A stretch of DNA of 64,000 nucleotides from Gliomastix tumulicola (taxonomy: Eukaryota; Ascomycota; Sordariomycetes; Hypocreales; Bionectriaceae), in assembly GCA_001599755.1 (NCBI GenBank), contig BCHX01000001.1, positions 5,332,001-5,396,000 of the forward strand, in the 5' to 3' direction. Under the pieces are notes generated by a model. It worked only from the letters and a program-made list of their open reading frames with translations, did no database searches and was not told the DNA's origin. The position numbers and the translations under genes were made by a program. Positions 45,796-56,014 of the stretch are shown here, piece by piece. Positions within the stretch are counted from its first letter, which is position 1. Every line of letters starts with the position of its first letter.

Positions 45796-47269
45796 ATTGA
45801 TGTGGATTGGGAAATCGAGTCTGGGCAACTCACAATAAGGTATCCATCTTCCACAAGAGCCCTGAAATTCCCCATGAAACCCTGGAAAGTAGAACGTCGG
45901 GCCTGGCAGGAAAGTGACTACTCGCGTAGGCTGCCGCTGAAGACGCTGCGAGGCTGACTGTGATTGATCGTCTTGGGAGTGTGCCTCGCTTTGGTCTTGT
46001 GTCACTGCCGAAAACCAGATCTCACTGCCGATAAGCAGTGGAAAGGGTAGTAAGGTTGGCGATAGGATCGAAAAATCCGCCGGAAACCCTAGAGCGGTAT
46101 AGAAACGTGGCTCTGAAAATCTCACGCGGTTGAGTGTCCCCTCGAGTGCCCCCTCAAGTGAAAGGCTCAGCAGATGCCGAGTAACAGCCAGTCGGAGACA
46201 GTCGGCTATGTGGAGATAGTATCTAGTGACACAATCCTGGGAATATCGACGTCAGTACCGGGTCGTAGAAGCCTTCATAAAAGAGGCTGATGCAGGGCTG
46301 CTTCGGGCGAACGACCCGGTATGAGATAGAAAAAAAATTATAAGGAAGTAAGGAAAGCCCTCCAGAATAGAAACAAGTGCGGATGAGGGCTGTCTCGGGA
46401 TGCTGGACGAATCTGAGATGAGGAAGTCGCTCCGGGGAATGCACTTGCACTTACATGTTGGTTTGTAAAAGTATGGAGTACTTGTGAGTTGGTGACTCAC
46501 CCTAGGTTAAGAAGGTTATCGGTACTTTGAGTCAGTCTTTCTTGACCCACAAAGACCCGAGGTCGAGTCTGATTGGTTCCTGCTATCCGAGAGTGGGGCC
46601 ATAGAACCGTGGACTTCCTGTGAGGTGGTGGACACAAAAGTGACAATCTCAGATACCGTGTAGGACTGTTGGCTTGATATTGGAAGGTCTACGGGTGATA
46701 TCAGTCAGCAAAGCGCCCAAAAAAAGCCTTATAGAGACGTCACATTTTATATCAAGTCTCGAAAAAGATGTTACTATTGAATACATCATTTTAGCATGCC
46801 CAGGCCTGGTCAGATCGCTGGTCATCTTTTTTCTGTCACTAGCTCATTATTCAGATCCGGCTCGGAATATCGTGACCGCCGCAGACACGCTACAAGGCTG
46901 TTAGTGGGCGGACACGCCTGTAAGGATGTACCAACACCCTTGCCTCCGTAATAAGCTGTCATTGAAAATTATTCTCCAAACGCCAGTTCCTCTCTGGAGT
47001 CGCATCCAGCAACCAAGCCATCTCCCAACGCGTGTTGCTGATATCGCTGCAACACTGCAGCTTCTCTCGACGAAGGAAGCTGTACCGTCCGTTTCAATTG
47101 TCGCCATCCTCAGCGTCTATCTAGGTTCTCGTCGCTTCTTTCACAGACGTCACGAGCAGCTGCTGATATCCACCTCCTTTGCTCCTACTCGAGGCCACTC
47201 GTCCTCTCCCGAGTCCCTCGCTCCGGTCCAGCTCTTCCCAAAGGCTTGGACGCACATCCCACCGCCATT
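45796..47269. other. Divergent intergenic region PFK26-like gene / tom40
   Basis: This 1.5-kb region separates two genes read outwards. The frame of PFK26 exon 1 stays open up to about 46125, so the true start could lie further upstream. No separate gene is seen. Confidence 0.5.
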
Positions 47270-48464
47270 ATGGCTTCCGCACTCGACTCGTTAGCCCACG
47301 TTCTCTTCGCCAACCCGATAGCGACGACCATCGGCGATGCCATCAACTCCTTCTCTGAGCGCAGAGCTAAGCTCGGCCTCGCCAACCCCGGCACAATCGA
47401 GACGCTCTCCAGGGAGGTCCAGCGAGATGTCTTCCTCAACAACTCCATGTTCACCGGCGTGCGCGCCGACCTCACCAAGATCTTCAGCATGACGCCGCTA
47501 TTCCAGGTTTCACACCAGTTCGCCATGGGCGAGCGCATCAACCCGTATACTTTCGCGACTATGTACGGCACGAGCCGAGTATGTTGAGCCTTATCTATCG
47601 CCTCCTATCGTCACTTGCTTTTAATGCTGACTTTGTTGTTGCCAGGTCTTCTGCCAGGGTAACCTCGATAACGAAGGGTCTCTCTCCGGTCGATTCAACT
47701 ACCGCTGGACAGACAGGTTCGTCTCTAAGTCGCAGCTCCAGATTGCCAACGGCGGCCAGGACATGGCCCAGTTCGAGCACGAATATACCGGCAACGACTT
47801 TAGTGCCTCCCTCAAGATGCTCAACCCCTCGTACCTTGAGGGTGGTGTGACCGGTATCTTCATCGGAAGCTACCTCCAGTCCGTGACCCCCAACCTGGCT
47901 CTTGGCATGGAGGCCCTCTGGCAGCGCCAGGCCCTCGGCCAGGGCCCCGACGCCGCCGTCTCCTACTGCGCCCGTTACAAGGCCAACGACTGGGTCGCCA
48001 CTGCCCAGCTCCAGGCTGCTATGGGCACCCTCAACACCTCGTACTGGCGGCGTCTGTCGGACAAGGTCCAGGCTGGTGTTGACATGAGCCTGGGTCTCGT
48101 TCCCTCCGGCGGCATGATGGGTGGTATCCAGAAGGAGGGCGTCACCACGATTGGTGCCAAGTACGACTTCCGCATGTCTACCTTCCGCGCCCAGGTCGAC
48201 TCCAAGGGCAAGCTCAGCTGTCTGCTGGAGAAGCGTGTTGCTCCTCCTGTGATGATGACCTTCGCTGCCGACATTGACCACTTCACGGTACGTAATGAGA
48301 TGCGACCTAACTACGACAATATTGCAGGTCTGAAGCTAACTTCTCTCAAGCAATCGGCCAAGCTCGGTCTCGGCGTGTCCATCGAGGCTGCTCCCGAGGA
48401 GCTCCAGGACCAGCAGGAGGCTGCTGGCGGCGTCCCCCCGACGCCCCCCAACATCCCCTTCTAG
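47270..48464 (+). CDS. tom40: TOM40, channel of the mitochondrial outer-membrane translocase
   Basis: Exons are 47270-47578, 47646-48287 and 48351-48464, coding for 354 residues. Introns are 67 nt (GTATGT...TTGCCAG) and 63 nt (GTACGT...GCTAAC...CTCAAG). Tom40 is the beta-barrel pore through which nearly all nuclear-encoded mitochondrial proteins pass. Family blocks are NPGTIETLSREVQRDVFLNNSMFTGVRADLTKIFSMTPLFQVSHQFAMG, RFNYRWTDRFVSKSQLQI, FSASLKMLNPSYLEGGVTGIFIGSYLQSVTPNLALGMEALWQRQ, and GGMMGGIQKEGVTTIGAKYDFRMSTFRAQVDSKGK. The alternating polar and hydrophobic strands fit a 19-strand porin-like barrel, with no N-terminal presequence. The last exon adds the QSAKLGLGVSIEAAPEELQ strand with the hydrophobic-rich end signal, then a short Pro-rich tail ending PNIPF. 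The length is normal. Confidence 0.97.
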
Positions 48465-49381
48465 ACGCCTGAACCCATGACACAACTGTTTCGAAGACGA
48501 ACCCACCCTACTCTACAGCCATTATCTTAATATACCGCTTCCAGCCAGAAAACGATGATCGATGGTGTCCGGGCCTACGACGTTTCCCACTTCTACGGTC
48601 TGGTCTGTTTTGGCGTCTCGGTCGTCATCAGCACTTATCAACGACGCGAACAAGCCGAATAATACAAACCGGCTTTGTCACGAAGGACGGCTGGAAAAAG
48701 GTCGAGGAGCAGGGGGAACATCCAAAAAGAACTAATGTGTCACATGTATATTATCTCAGCTACTCTCCGTCAGCCCGCTGTTGTCATTTTTTTTTTCTCT
48801 CCCTACCCTCGCGTCTATACGTGGTTGGCATTCACGGACGAAGCTTGAGACATATGGGAAGTTGTTTGGCTGGTTGATCGGTTGGTTGGTGGCTTTCTTT
48901 CTTCCTATGTCTTTTGTATGGCCCTTTGGTGCGTCTCGCTGCGATGCCATCTTTGCCCTCAATGTATTGTGTATAACGGAATAGAGGAAACACATGGTCA
49001 GAATTTCTGTACACTTTTCTGAATGCATTCAAGCACATGAGTGACTGGGGTTAGTTGAAGTAAGGGAGGAATCCTTCATGTTTCATTCATGGTATACAGT
49101 ATTTCATACCGCCTAATGCCCGTAGGCTTTGCCGTCCTAACGCCATGCTAATTACACCTGTGTGATCTTGTGAGGCATATTATGTGGACTTTTTGGTCTC
49201 CGTGCCCATGCCTATCTCATCCAGTCTTCGAAATCATGCAACCATGCGACAGAATGTAAGAAACGGTTCGTGAAACAAGAAACCAACGTTGACCGACTGT
49301 GACTAAAGGCTCTCTGCCCCTAGACTTGAGTCAACAGACGGGTGCAATCTTCGACGTCGAGCCCTTTCCGCGAGGCATGCA
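48465..49381. other. Convergent 3' region tom40 / USP gene
   Basis: These 917 bp hold two 3' ends. There is a tandem GGTTGGTTGATCGGTTGGTTGG-type stretch near 48868-48890. No gene is seen. Confidence 0.5.
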
Positions 49382-52246
49382 TCACATAACTGTACACTCC
49401 CGCTCAGGCTGATCGGTGCTGTTCTTGGCGGCCTCGATGGCCGGCTCTTTCTCCTTCTCCTTCTCCTTCTCCTTGCCTCTCTCTCGCGACTTGCCCCTCT
49501 CCTTTGATTTCCCGTTTGGCTTGTGCGGATGCCTCTGAGAGGCATGCCTGCGAGGGGTGGTGTTCTCGTCGGCGACAAGGAGGGTGTCTTTTTCGGTGCG
49601 AGGCGTCTCTACGCTGAGACGGCCTGCGGAGCTGTTAGTGGACCGGCTTAGGCCGTTGAGGTCAGTGAGGGGCTCTCTGCTAGGACGCATGACGAGCCCT
49701 GTCATGCGACTCATGGCGTTGCTGATCCTGCCCTCGCCTGTCTGACTTGCGGGTCGGCTCTGCTTGCCCATGGATGTGAAGCGAGCCGCGGCGCGGGAGA
49801 GCCTCGACGCTGTCGAATCGTCGACAGCATTGAGAAGCGGCGAGTGGTTGCCCTCTGATGTCAGCGAAGGACTGGCGGCCCCGGAGCCTCCCCAATTGAT
49901 GCTCCGGCGATGGTCGCCTAGGTTCAGCTCCTGACTTATCCGCGGCCTGTCAAAGTCGGCCGAAAAGCGCAGGCTAGGTGGCTTGTTCGGTGAGGTTGTA
50001 GTGCTAAACTCTGGAGGCGTCGGGAGGTTCCTCTCTTGGAAGAAACCGCTGTGACGTGTCTTCTCGGGCGGCGTGACGATGGATGACCGTGAGGCTTCAA
50101 CACTCGCACGGAAATCCTCGTACGATGGCGGTTCTGGCTCTGGCTCTGTGTCGCTAGCGGCGGGATTATCGCGCATGGGCATGACCTGGTAGAACAGCAG
50201 GTACGGCATCTCGCTCTTGAGCGCCTCCTTGATGTCTTCGACGTACGTCACACGGTTCTCCAGGTTGAGGTCGTCGAAGCGAACCCAGACTGCCTCCTCG
50301 TAGTCTGGTGGAGGGTCAAATTCGTGCCGCCGATTGCCGGTGAGTAGCCTCGGGGCTACCCTGGCAAAGGCGATGTAGTGGCCAGCCTGAACACTCTCGC
50401 CACGATGGCAGACTACGGACTGCAAGACAAGCTTGTAGTCGGTCTCTAGCCTCTGCACACACTCCTCGTCCTCAGTCTCAGCTTCATCATCTGTTGACCC
50501 ATCTGCGAGCATGAAGTGTGGGAGACGGAGACTGTCGGGAATGTCGATATATGTGTTGTGTCTCCGTGGCTGACCCTGTTCCGTCATTGTGTATCGTTTG
50601 AGACAGATGCCAACGACAGGACGCTGGTCGAAGTTCATAGCGACTTCGCTATCGTTTGCAGGGTCATTCTGGGTCACGGCGTGCCAAGCTGCGCATGTGT
50701 TAGAAATTTCTGGTTCCTCGTGTGTAGTAGATGACAAAGAAAAGAGACAATTATCCTTACGAATGAGCCTGAAGAATTGCCAAGCGGGGATCGTCACCGC
50801 TTTGACAACTGTCGAGCCTTTTCTTCTTGCTCTTCTTGTCGAGTCCGTGGTCTCTGAGCGTCGAAGTGAGTCATCTAGCAGCACGTTCTGAATGACACTG
50901 GTAGATCTGTGGCGGTTGGTCGGTCTTCGCTCTTGGCTCGGTTTATCGTTGCTCTGTGCTGGTTCTGTCGACGAGCCCTCGACAGGGTCTATTCTCTGTA
51001 GTGTAACTGTATCCTCTCCTTGAGGCTCTGGGAGTCTGGGAAATGTAGACGTGATAGTGGCAGGCGTCAAGGTGACCGGCGAGGAGGTCATGACAGTCGA
51101 GGCTCGACTGTCCTCAGTGACGATTCGAATCGTATTACGACTGGCCAGAGAAGGCAGGTTGTCGACAATGTCGTCTCCCCCTGACTTCTTGGCCTCTTCG
51201 CTGTCTCTGAGAACATCGACCTTGGAATTGAAATACTCCTCCAAGCAATCCTCTAGCTTGATGCCCTTTCCACCCGTATCTGGGGGCACTGCCAGGTTTA
51301 GGAGGCGCTCATAGACGACCTTGTGATCATCCTTGTCCTTTTTGCCGTGGTGGAAGAGATCGACTTGCAGAGACAACAGGGGTAGTTGCAGGGTTTCGGT
51401 AAGGAAGGCGAATGCCTCGGAAGTATCTTGCTGTTCGATTTCGGCGGCATCTGTCCACCCGCATTCAGCCAGAGCGTTCTGGATCAACTCCATCTGCGTA
51501 TTGTTAGCCTCCACGTCGGCAAAAGTACCACCAATTTCACTTACCAGATCGGCGCGGACCAGCTTGCCGGACCTCAGCATGTTGACCCATATCCGCAGGA
51601 GGTTGACCAGCTTGCCCTTCGGGTCGTCTGCGGGGAAGTTGTTCTTGAGGATGCACTCGAAAGCGTCCATCTTCGCAAACATGGCGAAGAGGAGCGAGTC
51701 CAAGTAGCAGGTGACATAGCAGCGATTCTCGGCGCCGACCATCGAGACGCGGGGGTCGTAGGGCACGATACTGCCGGCGGAGGCTCTCTGCTCGATGTCT
51801 ATAAACTCGGTGGTCTTTTCCGGGTCGCCCTCGCCGTATCTTGAGTATAGGAGGTCTTTGATGTGCTCGTTGCTGACATTGGTAATTCCGAGGCTGTCTA
51901 ATCGATGCTGTATGTCTTTGATCTACGCAGTTGTTAGCCAGGGTCGGCTCGGGCTGGAGGGGCGCGACTCACTTTGGAGTCCTGCTTCTCCTTCGAATCC
52001 GATCTCGGGGCTTCATGCTTGTTCTGGTCGAGCTTGAAGAGATTGCGGAATGTTTCGGCACCTAGAGGTCGAGCCTGCGAGTCGTAGTGACCTGGTTAGC
52101 CAGAGCTGCTGCGTGGGGTGACACACGAGGTGGGAGCAGAGCTGGCGTACCTTTTGAGCGGGCGGCGCAGACTTGCTGCGGTGGTGGGCACCGCTCTTGT
52201 CCCTGATACTCAGGAACTTCCTGGGGAACGAAGTCATAGTTGCCAT
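49382..52246 (-). CDS. USP-family ubiquitin protease, CYLD-like, with C-terminal CaaX motif
   Basis: Five exons: 52246-52151, 52074-51973, 51922-51545, 51493-50761 and 50688-49382, coding for 871 residues. It should cleave ubiquitin from proteins (peptidase family C19). The Cys box reads GAENRCYVTCYLDSLLFAMFAK with the likely nucleophile Cys138; the CYLDSLLF form resembles CYLD more than the common GNTCYMNS. The His box is VQAGHYIAFARV (His about 540), followed by WVRFDD and the fold end MPYLLFYQVM. Between the boxes are about 180 low-complexity residues. The C-terminal 270 residues are Ser/Arg/Pro-rich, then strongly charged (KSKERGKSRERGKEKEKEKEKE). The protein ends in ...PERECTVM, a CaaX-type sequence with terminal Met, which predicts farnesylation and membrane attachment. 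Introns 3 (51 nt) and 4 (72 nt) have no stop and are multiples of three, so retained forms would stay in frame. Confidence 0.85.
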
Positions 52247-53898
52247 ATCGCACGACTCATGGGAGAGGACGAGGGAAAGCCTCCGCTGGGCTGGCGATGC
52301 GCAGGTTGCTTGTTGCTTCTCGCTCTCGGATTTGGTGGGGCAGTCGCAGGTGGCGGCAACAAGCTCCAGGAGACGGCGGGAGCTTGTTGAGTAGCAGGGC
52401 GTGGGAAAATGGAGGGGGAGGTCGCAAGAGTTTATGGGATGGCCCTCGTGGCAATCTAGCGGGCTGGAACGGCTTTGTAATTCAACATTCTCGTCGGCCG
52501 TGTCGATTGTTGGTTTCTGCGACTCTGGACGATAGTCGTTCGAGGGAAATTCGGGGCGCTCTGTCGAGATGAACTGGAAAGTCGAGGTGCAGGCAGCGTT
52601 ACCTATTCTAGGAATTGCAGGGGACCAGGAGGCACAAGACGAATCGGGATTACGGGGTTCAGCAGCGACTTTTCGGTTCTGGATCAGTGGGTTTCTGTGT
52701 TTTAGTGGCTCCAGCGGGTTCCAGCAGCTCCAAGGTTGAGGCGCCTTTAGTGGGGCGAGTGACAGTCGCTGCGCTGCCAGATGGAAGATTCAAGACACGC
52801 CGTCCTGTCTGATAGTCGTCGGGCTCTCGGGGTGTCCCAGATGGGAGATGGTGGTGGTGGTGTTTAAATCAACGTAGCATCGGATTATCGCCAAGGGGGA
52901 AGAAAGACCCTGACGCATCCAGGTTTTGTCAGGGATTGCTCTTGTTGCGTGATTGAGGAAGCGGAACTGACGTGCAGTGTGACCTACGAACGCGCCTATA
53001 AGATGCCCGAGTTTGCGGGTGGAATCGCCGTTGCCGCCTAGAAAAGCAGCCCAGCAGCCCGGGGCGACTTTCGTACTGCGATTACGCGGTTTGATCATCA
53101 GGCTGCACACGCAAGGCATCCCACACCCAATGGATCTATTCATGGACATATCCTCGTGCCACTAAGCACTATGACTGTCCAGCCACTGGCACGAACTAAG
53201 CGTAGGCATCCTCAACGTTGACCAGCGCACGACATGCGAAGCAGATTCAACGGTCTGCCTGGAGGTGGCTTTTGTTGTGGCTCCTCTGGGCGCTGCGATT
53301 CCACTCCCATCAACTTCTCGCATCAAGATCTGGGGGAATCCCCTTTAACGTTGGCGAATGCATGCAGCATGCCAACTGCTGGAAACATATGCTGACTTGA
53401 CCATGACACATGGATTTGTATACCCCGCCAAGACTCCTACTCTGCGTCAGGGTCGTCGAAACACATCTAGTTTGCCCTTGAAAAACTCTGTAGCCTGTTT
53501 GGATGGTAGTCATCTGAACCATGGACCAAAGACGAGACCATGTCACCTCTCAACTATGATATCATTGTCGTCAGTCAACGCATTTGTAACGTTGGGACGT
53601 GCCCATCAGGGTCTTTGCGATCTCAGAGCCTGGGCGTCTTTGGATGATTGCTCAGATCTCCGCACCGCCACACTCACCTTATGTGGGTACACTTGAATGG
53701 GCATTCGTGTGACAAAAATATCAGAGGGCCTCCGCACAACTTATGCCTGGGTTGTCGCGCTAGTTTTGTCGCGTGGCGCGACGCGCACCAGCCACAACTA
53801 GCACCTGGAAATTTCCTCCACGCGATAAACTACACAGCGTCTCACGAGCCATCACACCAACTCCCTGCTCGCAACAGCCTCAACTCCCGACATCGACT
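52247..53898. other. Divergent intergenic region USP gene / mrpl7
   Basis: This 1.65-kb region lies between two genes read outwards. No coding signal, tRNA or repeat stands out apart from short G-rich and GTGG runs near 52845-52862. Confidence 0.5.
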
Positions 53899-55110
53899 AT
53901 GGCTGGAGCAAAGAGCGGCGCAAATCTCGCGGCCTCCCTTGCCAGGAGGCAATTGGCCACCAGGTCATCCCAATGCGCCCGGAGGTTTGCCTCGACCAAC
54001 GCCGAGAAGCCATCATCCTCGGACAAGGTCGATGCTCTATCTGAGCTTGAGCAGTCTTCGTCCTTCCTCACGCCGCCCGCAGACGATGCCGCTATCAATG
54101 CTTTCACCACGAAGGAGCGTCTTCAAGCTCGTGACAAGCAGCTGCCGGGTACTAGGTTAGTTGATGCGCGCCGTAAGACATCCGGTCCCGAGCAAAGACT
54201 AATACGACGGAAAAATTTCTAGATACCAGTACCATCCTCCCAAGTACTACCGAGGTCCTCTGCATCCTGTCCAGATGCCTCCCTCTTCCGATCCGACAGC
54301 ACGAGACTTTGTGCCGGGCCCTTTCAACCTGCCGCGCTTAAAACACACCTACGACAGCACCATCGCCCCTGATCTCCTGACCCTCACATATCAGCACACG
54401 CCCCCCGGCACGATAGCGCCCGAGTCGCAGAAGGGACAGCTGAGGGAGTGGGATGGATCGTCGCCGTACCACAAGAACCGTCCCCGGAGAGGACCCCGTG
54501 GCGGTGGCTCGTCTAGGCTGGGTCTCCTGGAACGGGACATCACCTTCAACAACATCCCTACGATCAAGGGTGTCACCATCAGCGCCTTTGCGCCCAAGGC
54601 ATCCGAAAACAAGGAGTACCTGCAGATCGCGCGATCCGTCGTCCAGTCTATCACTGGCGCATTCCCCGAGACCACGATCATGAAGCACCACGTCATCCAG
54701 TGGAAGGTCAGGAAGGGCGACAAGACGGGTGCCAAGGCTACGCTGGTCGGTGGTCCGGCTTACGACTTTGTCGACAAGCTCGTTACTCTCGTCCTGCCTA
54801 AGATCAAGGACTGGCCTGGTATTAAGGCTAGTAGTGGCGACGACTCGGGTAACATTGCCTTTGGTATCGAGCCTGAGTGGATGTCGTACTTCCCGGAGAT
54901 GGAGAACAACTTCTCGGTATGAGCAGCCTGAAACTTCGCCATCCAGCTTCATAGATCAAGGGTGACTAACCGATTTTGTTTTAGATGTACCCTCCTAAGC
55001 TGATTCCTGGATGCCACATCTTCATCCAGACGACTGGCACCTCCGATCGACAGGGTAGACTCCTCCTAGAGGCCCTTGGATTCCCTTTTTACGGCAAAGT
55101 CAAGCACTAG
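53899..55110 (+). CDS. mrpl7: Mitochondrial large-subunit ribosomal protein uL5m (MRPL7)
   Basis: Exons are 53899-54155, 54223-54916 and 54985-55110, coding for 358 residues. Introns are 67 nt (GTTAGT...TTTCTAG) and 68 nt (GTATGA...GACTAAC...TTTTAG); the first donor GTTAGT is less common. The N-terminus is basic, hydroxyl-rich and Ala-rich (AASLARRQLATRSSQCARRFAST), a typical mitochondrial presequence. It is followed by a fungal-specific segment YQYHPPKYYRGPLHPVQ. The L5 core has RLGLLERDITFNNIPTIKGVTISAFAPKA, TGAFPETTIMKHHVIQWKVRKGDKTGAKATLVGGPAYDFVDKLVTLVLPKIKDWPGI, NIAFGIEPEWMSYFPEMENNFSMYPPKLIPGCHIFIQTTG and LLLEALGFPFYGKVKH. It belongs to the central protuberance of the mitochondrial ribosome. 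Confidence 0.95.
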
Positions 55111-55366
55111 ATGTACGAGCAAGAATATGGGGGAGCTGCTGTGTCATGTGTAAAACCATCGTTTTATTGTATAACTCTTGTATAAATGGCCATTGGCAAA
55201 AAGACAACATTCAAGTCGTAACAAGGCCGTCCCTTGTAAATCCTTCGTGTCAATGATTTAAAGACATCTATCCGTGAAGATGCCCAGCCCTATCCTCAAC
55301 GCCTCAACTCCGTTTCCATTTTGTATGTCGTTCGTTCGTGTCATGTCGAATACAGACCTCTGCCGT

Positions 55367-56014
55367 CTAAGCAGCAGCAGCCACCTTTGCCTTCTCCCTC
55401 AGCGCGTCCATGACGATATCCACGGCCTCCATGTCGGTAGCGTCCACCTTGTCTGTCGCATGCCCAATCTTGCTCAGCTCCTCCGAGGCCACGTCCATCG
55501 CCGGCTGGTAGTTCCGCACCGCCGAGCTCAGCGCATAGATGGCCTTGCGCCGCACGTCGGCCGGCTCCTCGCCCCCCAGCGCGAGCGCCACCAGCGGCGG
55601 GATCCCGCCGTTGGCCACCAGCCGCTCCTGCGTCTTCTCGTTGTTCTGCACCGCGGTGCCGATGCACCACGCCGCCATCTTGCGGATCTCGCGCTCGTTG
55701 TGCCGCAGCTGCGCGAGCAGCGGCGTCCAGAGCGACAGGTTGGCGATGTTGTTGGCGTTGTCGAGCGACTCGATCAGCTGCTCGAAGTTGTCAAAGGCCA
55801 CGAGCTTGTCGTCGAGGCTCACGTCGGCGTCCTGAGACGTGATGAGCTCCATGGACGCGCGCATCAGGTCTGCCTCCGAGGGCCCGCCCATGAGCGCCGC
55901 CATGAGCTCGGGCGTGAGCTGTGTCTGGGGCGCAGGCGCGGAGGGGTCGCTGCGAGTGTTGTCTGAGTTCTCGATGCTCCATTTGAGGAGGTCGTTGAGT
56001 CTTCTGTCACCCAT
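55367..56014 (-). CDS. fes1: Fes1, Hsp70 nucleotide exchange factor
   Basis: This is a single exon of 215 codons, the usual size for fungal Fes1. Fes1 is a cytosolic Armadillo-repeat protein of the HspBP1 family. It releases ADP from Hsp70 (Ssa1 type) and helps clear misfolded proteins. The N-terminus MGDRRLNDLLKWSIENSDNTRSDP is diagnostic. The core has SEADLMRASMELITSQDADVSLDDKLVAFDNFEQLIESLDNANNIANLSLWTPLLAQL, then ARM repeats with REIRKMAAWCIGTAVQNNEKTQERL, GGIPPLVALALG and DVRRKAIYALSSAVRNYQPAMD. It ends ALREKAKVAAAA. The chosen ATG (56014-56012) is the family start; the frame is open further upstream to 56200, but that part is AT-rich and unlike the family. Confidence 0.96.
   Translation of the reverse strand: MGDRRLNDLLKWSIENSDNTRSDPSAPAPQTQLTPELMAALMGGPSEADLMRASMELITSQDADVSLDDKLVAFDNFEQLIESLDNANNIANLSLWTPLLAQLRHNEREIRKMAAWCIGTAVQNNEKTQERLVANGGIPPLVALALGGEEPADVRRKAIYALSSAVRNYQPAMDVASEELSKIGHATDKVDATDMEAVDIVMDALREKAKVAAAA

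Noticed and set aside
47595..48281. Minus-strand open frame of 228 codons
   Set aside because: Antisense to tom40 exon 2 and without independent support.
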